DNA from: Clostridia bacterium
GTDB taxonomy: Bacteria > Bacillota > Clostridia > Christensenellales > Aristaeellaceae
Direction of reading: 5' to 3'
NCBI GenBank assembly: GCA_017469265.1
Contig: JAFUGS010000008.1
Coordinates: 1-64,000, forward strand
Length of the DNA stretch: 64,000 nucleotides
Both the position numbers and the translations under genes were made by a program. This document shows positions 58,953 to 64,000 of the stretch, piece after piece. Positions within the stretch are counted from its first letter, which is position 1. Each line of letters opens with the position of its first letter. The notes under the pieces are model-generated. The model was not told the DNA's origin. It worked only from the letters and a program-made list of their open reading frames with translations, and ran no database searches.

Positions 58953-58981
58953 TTGCGCGCACAAGAAAATTGTGCTACAAT
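58953..58981 (+). promoter_or_regulatory. promoter of the Xre-S24 gene with an internal inverted repeat
   Basis: TTGCGC (58953-58958) and TACAAT (58976-58981) with a 17-base spacer. The spacer consists entirely of the inverted repeat GCACAA-GAAAA-TTGTGC (58959-58975), an ideal place for an autoregulatory operator. Confidence 0.7.
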
Positions 58982-59040
58982 ATCTCTGTCAACAGGATGG
59001 AAGCGTGATATGACTGATCCCGGAGAAAGGAGCATGCGCC

Positions 59041-59823
59041 TTGAATGAGTCATCTGCGGAAATGCTGAACGCTGCCGGAAAGCCTTATGGCGATCTGATC
59101 CGGTCCTATCGAAAGCGCAAGGGGCTGAGTCAGGAACAGCTCGGAGCCATTGCGCGTGTGAAGAAGAACGCTGTCGGCGCCTGGGAAGCCGGGCGCAGCC
59201 GGCCCGATGTCGCCAGTATTCCCGCGCTTTGCCGGGAGCTGGATATGCCGCTGCATGTTTTCTTCGGCCTTTCTGATGCCTCCGGGAATGATGAGCTGCA
59301 CATGCGGTTTGACCGTCTGAATGCGTATAATCGGCAGATTATTCTCAAGCAGATGGACATGCTCTACGAGCTGCAGGTTCCGCACCAAGTTCCGGTCCGC
59401 AAGGTGCTTCCGCTGTTTCGCAGCGACCTTTCCGCCGCGGCCGGTCCTGTCTCCTACATCGAAGAAGCGCGCGGCGAAACCGTCTATGTGGCGGAAACGC
59501 CTCTGACGCTTCAGGCGGATGAAATCATCCGCGTCAGCGGGGACAGCATGGAGCCAACTTTTTATGATGGGGATCTGGTGCTCGTCCGGCATTCCAGCCG
59601 CGTACAGGAAGGGGAGATCGGTATCTTTGTGAATGGAGATGCCGGATATATCAAGGAATACCATCGAGACGGCCTGTACAGCCATAACGCGGCGTACGGG
59701 GTGATCCGCTTTTCTTCGGAGGATGTTGTTCGCTGTATCGGCAAAGTGCTGGGGAAGCTTCAGGCGGATCTGACAGCCACAGAGGAAGAAGTCGCCGCCT
59801 ATCTGTCCGGCCGGATGACCTGA
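59041..59823 (+). CDS. Xre-family repressor with an S24 (LexA/CI-type) peptidase domain
   Basis: A 260-residue regulator. Residues about 16-72 are an Xre helix-turn-helix (SYRKRKGLSQEQLGAIARVK). Residues about 140-250 are an S24 domain with the Ser nucleophile in VSGDSMEPTFYDGDLVLV and the Lys base in AGYIKEY. An Ala-Gly autocleavage-type site is visible in DLSAAAGPVSYIEE. Such proteins cleave themselves on RecA-type signals. The start is a TTG at 59041, 8 bases after AAAGGAG; the ATG at 59034 runs into an early stop. No phage genes are nearby, so it is a chromosomal stress regulator rather than a prophage repressor. Confidence 0.88.
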   Translation: MNESSAEMLNAAGKPYGDLIRSYRKRKGLSQEQLGAIARVKKNAVGAWEAGRSRPDVASIPALCRELDMPLHVFFGLSDASGNDELHMRFDRLNAYNRQIILKQMDMLYELQVPHQVPVRKVLPLFRSDLSAAAGPVSYIEEARGETVYVAETPLTLQADEIIRVSGDSMEPTFYDGDLVLVRHSSRVQEGEIGIFVNGDAGYIKEYHRDGLYSHNAAYGVIRFSSEDVVRCIGKVLGKLQADLTATEEEVAAYLSGRMT

Positions 59824-59931
59824 CGCAGACGCTGGAAGAAACCCGTCGTCTTCCGCCGGGGGGCAACAATTCATGCTTTGGTCACAGATTGTTCTTTTAT
59901 CCTTAAGGTAATAATGGTATAATAATCGGGG

Positions 59932-59937
59932 TGGGTT
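59932..59937 (+). promoter_or_regulatory. extended -10 promoter candidate of the Hsp70 operon
   Basis: The motif TGG-TATAAT stands upstream of the Hsp70 gene near base 59917-59922 (within the stretch 59910-59935); its -35 box is poor (TTTTAT). No CIRCE inverted repeat is present. The exact base assignment is approximate. Confidence 0.4.
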
Positions 59938-59969
59938 TTTCCATCCCGATTTTTTGGGAGAAAAAAAAC

Positions 59970-61553
59970 ATGGCCAAAATGATTGGAATCGACCTTGGAA
60001 CAACAAACTCCTGTGTCGCATTCATGGAAAACGGACGCGCTACTGTGATTCCAAGCGCTGAGGGAGAGCGAACGACGCCTTCCATCGTCGCCTTTACCAA
60101 AAACGGGGAAAGGCTGGTAGGGCAGGCCGCGAAAAGGCAGGCAGTTACCAATGCTGACCGCACTTTTTCCTCTGTGAAGCGTGAAATGGGTTCGGACAAG
60201 GTCTATCGGGTGGAAGGACGGTCGTACCGTCCGCAGGAACTTTCCGCCATGATTCTTCGAAAACTGAAAGCGGACGCGGAGCGCTATATCGGAGAGACGG
60301 TTTCCGACGCGGTGATTACGGTTCCCGCCTATTTTACGGACGCGCAGCGCCAGGCCACCAGAGACGCCGGTGTCATTGCCGGGCTGAATGTGCTGCGGAT
60401 AATTAATGAACCTACCTCAGCGGCTCTGGCCTATGGATTTGATAAAATGGAAAACCGCAAGATCATGGTGTATGACCTCGGAGGCGGAACGTTTGATGTT
60501 TCTATCCTTGAGATCGGCCATGACATGATTGAAGTGCTGGCTACGGCGGGAAACAATCACCTGGGTGGAGATGATTTTGATCTGTGTGTTGTCGGTTTTC
60601 TGCTGGATGTATTTAAAAAGGAACATGGGATGGACCTGTCAAAGGATCCCATGGCCATGCAGCGTTTAAATGAGGCAGCTGAAAGGGCAAAGATTGAGCT
60701 CTCCTCCGCCCAGACGGCCGTGGTGAACCTTCCTTTTCTGGCGCAGACATCGAAAGGGCCGCTGCATCTTGAAACTACGCTGTCGCGCAAACGATTTGAT
60801 GAGCTGACCTCCCATCTGGTGGATGCGACCAGAGGCCCCGTTCAGCAGGCGATGGAAGACGCGGGTGTATCCGCCGGAGATATTGACCGTGTGCTGCTGG
60901 TTGGCGGAAGCACAAGGATTCCCGCGGTTCAGGCCGCGGTTCGAAGCATGATGGGAAAGGAGCCTTCCCGGGATATCAATCCCGATGAATGTGTCGCCAT
61001 GGGTGCCTGTCTGCAGGGCGGCGTGCTGACAGGCGCCGTAAACAGTCTGCTTCTGATTGATGTAACGCCTCTTTCCCTGGGGATTGAGACCATGGGAGAT
61101 GTTTTCGCCCAGATTATTCCACGAAACACACCGCTTCCGTGCCATCACTCCCAGGTTTTTACAACCGCCGCGAATTTTCAGACCAGCGTGGAAATCAACG
61201 TACTGCAGGGGGAACGGGGAACCGCTTCCGGCAACAAATCCCTCGGAAAATTCAGACTGGACGGGATTCGGCGGGCACTGCGGGGAATTCCGCAAATCGA
61301 GGTCACTTTTACGATTGATACAAATGGGATCGTTCAGGTCAGCGCCAGAGATCTGGGAACCGGACGCAGCCAAGAAATCACCATTACCGGTTCTGGAAAC
61401 ATGAGCCAGGCTGAAATTGAGCAGGCGATGCATGACGCGGAAATGTACGCGGAAGCGGATCGAAGAAAGCGTGCAGAGGAAGCCCGATACAGCCGAAAAG
61501 GCGCCGACGCGGCGGAAAACAGATCTGACGATGACGGCGCCATGGACGCCTGA
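59970..61553 (+). CDS. short Hsp70/DnaK-like chaperone lacking most of the lid
   Basis: A 527-residue Hsp70. The nucleotide-binding domain is complete ([47 protein letters not shown]), and the beta-sandwich substrate domain follows ([34 protein letters not shown]). After [15 protein letters not shown] only about 45 charged residues remain, so the alpha-helical lid (about 100 residues in standard DnaK of about 610) is missing. The start at 59970 follows GGGAG. No GrpE, HrcA or CIRCE is present. It heads an operon with a DUF5685-like protein, a J-protein and a zinc-ribbon membrane protein, so it is a dedicated Hsp70 system rather than housekeeping DnaK. Confidence 0.9.
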   Translation: MAKMIGIDLGTTNSCVAFMENGRATVIPSAEGERTTPSIVAFTKNGERLVGQAAKRQAVTNADRTFSSVKREMGSDKVYRVEGRSYRPQELSAMILRKLKADAERYIGETVSDAVITVPAYFTDAQRQATRDAGVIAGLNVLRIINEPTSAALAYGFDKMENRKIMVYDLGGGTFDVSILEIGHDMIEVLATAGNNHLGGDDFDLCVVGFLLDVFKKEHGMDLSKDPMAMQRLNEAAERAKIELSSAQTAVVNLPFLAQTSKGPLHLETTLSRKRFDELTSHLVDATRGPVQQAMEDAGVSAGDIDRVLLVGGSTRIPAVQAAVRSMMGKEPSRDINPDECVAMGACLQGGVLTGAVNSLLLIDVTPLSLGIETMGDVFAQIIPRNTPLPCHHSQVFTTAANFQTSVEINVLQGERGTASGNKSLGKFRLDGIRRALRGIPQIEVTFTIDTNGIVQVSARDLGTGRSQEITITGSGNMSQAEIEQAMHDAEMYAEADRRKRAEEARYSRKGADAAENRSDDDGAMDA

Positions 61554-61565
61554 GAGGGGAAGCCT

Positions 61566-62408
61566 ATGTTTGGATATATTACTCCCCGGATGGACGCGTT
61601 GTCGGAAACACAGCAGCAACGGTACCGATCGGTTTACTGCGGCCTGTGCCGCGAGCTGGGCCGGCTGTCAGGCCAGCGCGGCCGGGCCCTGCTCAGTCAT
61701 GATATGACTTTTCTTGCGCTGCTGCTTTCCTCTCTGACGGAGCCCGATGAAGCCGCAAAAGAATTCCGCTGCCCCGTTCATCCGATTCAGAAGCGGCTGC
61801 AGGTACAGAACGAAGCGGTTTCCTACGCTGCAGCCATGAATCTTGTCCTGATGGATTTGAAATGTGAGGATCAGATTCGCGATGAACATTCAAGGGCTGC
61901 TGAGACAGTAAAACAGCGGATTCAGCCCGCCATGGAAAAGATCAAAAAGCAGTATTCACGTCAGACCGCGCAGGCTCGAGGAGCGCTGGAACAACTCTGG
62001 ATGGAGGAAACGCGGCCTCATCCGGATCCGGATCGTCTGTGCAACCTTTCCGGAACCATGCTTGGAGCCGTTTTTGTCCCGAATTCGGATTTAACCCCGT
62101 GGGACGTTCATCTTCGCGTTCTGGGGGAAGGACTGGGCAGATTCGTGTATTGGATGGATGCGTGGGATGATCGGGAGAGGGATCATCGAAAACGCCGCTT
62201 CAATCCGATTGACTGTCTGGAAATTCAGGGGGAACCGGATTCGTATATCAGGGAGATTTTAGAGATGCTGATCGCCGAAGCGGTGACCGCATTCGAGGTG
62301 CTTCCGCTTGAACAGGATCTTGATCTTCTGCGCAATGTGCTGTATAGTGGCGTATGGCAGCGTTATGAAGCTGTACATAACCGCCGGGAGAAGGAGCGAG
62401 AAGAATGA
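61566..62408 (+). CDS. DUF5685-like protein of the Hsp70/J operon
   Basis: A 280-residue, mostly alpha-helical protein beginning [20 protein letters not shown] and containing [20 protein letters not shown]. This CGLC pattern occurs in a Clostridia family that I recall as DUF5685, which occurs near Hsp70/J-domain genes; the label needs checking. Cysteines C25, C28 and others, with [16 protein letters not shown], suggest a metal- or chaperone-linked role. Its stop overlaps the J-protein start (ATGA). The function is unknown. Confidence 0.75.
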   Translation: MFGYITPRMDALSETQQQRYRSVYCGLCRELGRLSGQRGRALLSHDMTFLALLLSSLTEPDEAAKEFRCPVHPIQKRLQVQNEAVSYAAAMNLVLMDLKCEDQIRDEHSRAAETVKQRIQPAMEKIKKQYSRQTAQARGALEQLWMEETRPHPDPDRLCNLSGTMLGAVFVPNSDLTPWDVHLRVLGEGLGRFVYWMDAWDDRERDHRKRRFNPIDCLEIQGEPDSYIREILEMLIAEAVTAFEVLPLEQDLDLLRNVLYSGVWQRYEAVHNRREKEREE

Positions 62409-63211
62409 CCCGTGATCCTTTTTCCGTGCTGGAGATACCCGACTCCGCCACGGAAGATGAAATCAAGTCCGCCTACCGAAAGCTGGCTAAAAAGTATCAT
62501 CCTGACCTGAACCCCGGGGATAAAGCTGCGGAGCAGAAGATGAAAGAGGTCAATGAGGCCTATGCAGAAGCCATGCGCATCCGGAAAAACGGGGGCACCT
62601 GGCAGTCTTCTTCCTCCTCAAACAGTTATGGCGGCAGTTATTATTCCCCCGACGGTTCTTCCTATAACGGTTCAACTTCCGGCTATGGCGGATATGGTTC
62701 AAATCCCTTCTGGGGACAGAAGCAGGGGTGGGAACAGCAGCGGGAAAATCCATTTGAGGAATTCGGGTTCGGTTTTTCTCCTTTTTCCGATTTCTTTGGC
62801 GCGGGACAGCATCGGACCACGTTTCGCACGCGGAATTACGCAGATCCTGAACTGAAGACCGTTGAAAGCTATGTGCTGGCCCAAAGATTTCAGGATGCCC
62901 TGAATCTGCTGAATCGGATTCCTACCCATGACGCGGACTGGCATGCGCTCTACGCGAGAGCGGATCTGGGGCTTGGCAATCGAATTTCCGCGCTGGATCA
63001 CGCGCGGAAAGCCAGCCAGATGGCTCCGGAAGATTCAGATTATCAGCAGCTGGTACAGGTGGTGGAATCCGGCCGCCAGGCGTACCAGCAAACCAGGCAG
63101 ACCGGTTATCAGTTTAAGAACGCAGTCTGCGCCAATCCATTCCTGACCTGCTGCGCAATGAACATTGCCCTGCGATGCTGTCTCGGGGGACGGGTCTGGC
63201 TATGCTGTTAA
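62405..63211 (+). CDS. J-domain cochaperone with Gly/Ser linker and cysteine-rich tail
   Basis: A 268-residue protein. Residues 1-60 form a J domain with the HPD motif in [17 protein letters not shown], which activates Hsp70 ATPase. Residues about 65-125 are a Ser/Gly/Tyr-rich linker ([12 protein letters not shown]). Residues about 150-225 are TPR-like helices ([35 protein letters not shown]). The last 30 residues are hydrophobic and cysteine-rich ([19 protein letters not shown]), perhaps a membrane or lipid anchor. It is the natural partner of the short Hsp70 upstream. It lacks the zinc-finger domain of housekeeping DnaJ. Confidence 0.88.
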   Translation: MTRDPFSVLEIPDSATEDEIKSAYRKLAKKYHPDLNPGDKAAEQKMKEVNEAYAEAMRIRKNGGTWQSSSSSNSYGGSYYSPDGSSYNGSTSGYGGYGSNPFWGQKQGWEQQRENPFEEFGFGFSPFSDFFGAGQHRTTFRTRNYADPELKTVESYVLAQRFQDALNLLNRIPTHDADWHALYARADLGLGNRISALDHARKASQMAPEDSDYQQLVQVVESGRQAYQQTRQTGYQFKNAVCANPFLTCCAMNIALRCCLGGRVWLCC

Positions 63212-63239
63212 TGGACAAAAATGAAGGAGATTGAATCGA

Positions 63240-63647
63240 ATGTTGCAGAAAATCAGAGAAACACTGACCAGATGGATGACAGGACGTCATGGACCGGATC
63301 AGATGGGAATGTTTACATTGATGGCCGGGCTGGTCTGCTCGCTGGTCGGTTCCTTTACGAGATGGGGCATTCTTAACCTTGCCGGCCTTGGTCTGTATAT
63401 CTGGACCCTCTACCGTATGCTGAGCAGGAACCATCAGGCCAGGTCCATTGAGAATCAAAAGTATCTTTCGCTGACAGGAAAGTACTCCCTTAAAAGCAGG
63501 CAGTTTTTCCGCCGGATGAAGAACAGAAAGGAATACAAGTATTTTCGCTGTCCAAACTGCAGGCAGCTGCTCCGGCTGAAACGGGGCTGCGGCTCGAAAG
63601 AAATTACCTGTGCCAAATGTGGACACCAGTTCCAGCAGAAAGCCTGA
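63240..63647 (+). CDS. two-TM protein with C-terminal zinc ribbon
   Basis: A 135-residue protein. Start at 63240 (MLQKIRE) with AAGGAG upstream. Residues about 22-60 hold two short hydrophobic helices (FTLMAGLVCSLVGSFTRW and ILNLAGLGLYIWTLYRML). A basic stretch leads to a C-terminal zinc ribbon with FRCPNCRQLLRL and ITCAKCGHQF (C-x2-C pairs). It lies 28 bases after the J-protein gene. Such ribbons often bind client or RNA; the membrane location suggests it tethers the Hsp70 system. The function is unknown. Confidence 0.82.
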   Translation: MLQKIRETLTRWMTGRHGPDQMGMFTLMAGLVCSLVGSFTRWGILNLAGLGLYIWTLYRMLSRNHQARSIENQKYLSLTGKYSLKSRQFFRRMKNRKEYKYFRCPNCRQLLRLKRGCGSKEITCAKCGHQFQQKA

Positions 63648-63730
63648 AAGCAGGATCAAACCGCTGTTTTGCATAGTCTGTGGACTATCTGAACAATAAC
63701 ATCAAGATCGAACAGGGAAGGGGAACACCA

Positions 63731-64000
63731 ATGGAAAGACCAAATGCGTGGAAAACATATCATGAGGCGGATCTGGAAGCGGTTCATGCCATCGGGGAAG
63801 ATTACAAGTCGATGCTCAGTGCCTGCAAGACAGAGCGGGAATGGACCAAAGCGCTTATTCAGCGGTTGGAAAAGAAGGGGTATTGTTCGCTGGATCAGGT
63901 GATAGCAGAAAAGGGGGTTCTGCATCCCGGAGACCGTGTTTATGTCAACCAGATGGGAAAAGCCGTGCTCAGTTTCCACCTGGGCAGCAGGCCCCTGGAA
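63731..64000 (+). CDS. M18-family aminopeptidase, 5' part (cut by window edge)
   Basis: The first 90 codons of a metallo-aminopeptidase. The frame is open from the ATG at 63731 to the window end, preceded by AGGGG. It begins MERPNAWKTYHEADLEAVHA and contains EDYKSMLSACKTEREWTKAL and HPGDRVYVNQMGKAVLSF, the characteristic N-terminal stretch of M18 aminopeptidases, which trim N-terminal residues from cytosolic peptides. The zinc ligands lie beyond the window. Confidence 0.85.
   Translation, partial: MERPNAWKTYHEADLEAVHAIGEDYKSMLSACKTEREWTKALIQRLEKKGYCSLDQVIAEKGVLHPGDRVYVNQMGKAVLSFHLGSRPLE

Noticed and set aside
59041..59823. prophage remnant around the Xre-S24 gene
   Set aside because: No integrase, capsid or att sites are nearby; flanking genes are housekeeping.
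59824..59969. possible CIRCE element ahead of the Hsp70 gene
   Set aside because: No TTAGCACTC-N9-GAGTGCTAA repeat is present.

Overview
The window reads as chromosomal DNA of a strictly anaerobic, moderately GC-rich Clostridia-type bacterium, most likely a gut or rumen lineage. This rests on strong GGAGG-type ribosome binding sites, TTGaca-N17-TATAAT promoters, an Asp23/AmaP/DUF2273/nusB block, an XpaC-TelA pair, a BMP-type nucleoside ABC system, a sodium-pumping decarboxylase, PEP carboxykinase and a glycyl radical enzyme. The species cannot be named from sequence alone. There is no rRNA, tRNA, CRISPR array, prophage or intact insertion sequence.

Layout. 1-3168: a cut-off gene end, a MacB-like permease that has lost its N-terminus, its HlyD-like adaptor and a small secreted protein. 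3377-5001: a CPA2 cation/proton antiporter and ribosomal protein L31. 5109-12247: a nucleoside-type ABC transporter (two permeases and an ATPase on the minus strand, and a separate binding protein) surrounding a YjjI/YjjW glycyl radical enzyme and its activase. 12525-14775: a glycosyltransferase and a flippase-like membrane protein. 14860-23964: a ten-gene minus-strand operon in the order of the membrane module of MBH-type hydrogenases, but without a hydrogenase and with four antiporter-like subunits. 24148-27419: an unusual Rho, an RNA-methyltransferase-like protein and the 57-residue S21. 27667-33977: HIT protein, MtaB, RsmE, PrmA, a solitary solute-binding protein, and dephospho-CoA kinase fused to a membrane-anchored lytic transglycosylase. 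34036-37392: TelA, XpaC, L7/L12 and L10 with its leader. 37614-52436 (plus strand): a secreted SH3/peptidoglycan-binding protein, hisS-aspS, the Asp23 block with nusB, a TsaD-like paralogue, folD-xseA-xseB-ispA, thiI, and pgk-tpiA. 52601-57817: oxaloacetate decarboxylase subunits and pckA. 57892-63647: argF, a divergent Xre-S24 repressor, and a compact Hsp70/J-protein/zinc-ribbon operon. The window ends inside an M18 aminopeptidase gene.

How the genes fit together. Pgk and TpiA (glycolysis), PEP carboxykinase and a biotin-dependent sodium-pumping decarboxylase form a route from triose phosphate to PEP, oxaloacetate and pyruvate that would conserve energy as a sodium gradient. The Mrp/MBH-like operon could interconvert sodium and proton gradients. 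The YjjI/YjjW pair sits between parts of a nucleoside uptake system, which hints at a role in nucleoside or deoxyribose breakdown.

The most unusual items are a Rho whose ATPase-site residues look degenerate (T to R after the P-loop lysine, loss of the arginine finger), the CoaE-lytic transglycosylase fusion, the hydrogenase-free MBH-order operon, matched promoters on the decarboxylase and pckA operons, and symmetrical operator candidates between argF and the Xre-S24 gene. Family calls and alignments were made by eye, without any database search.
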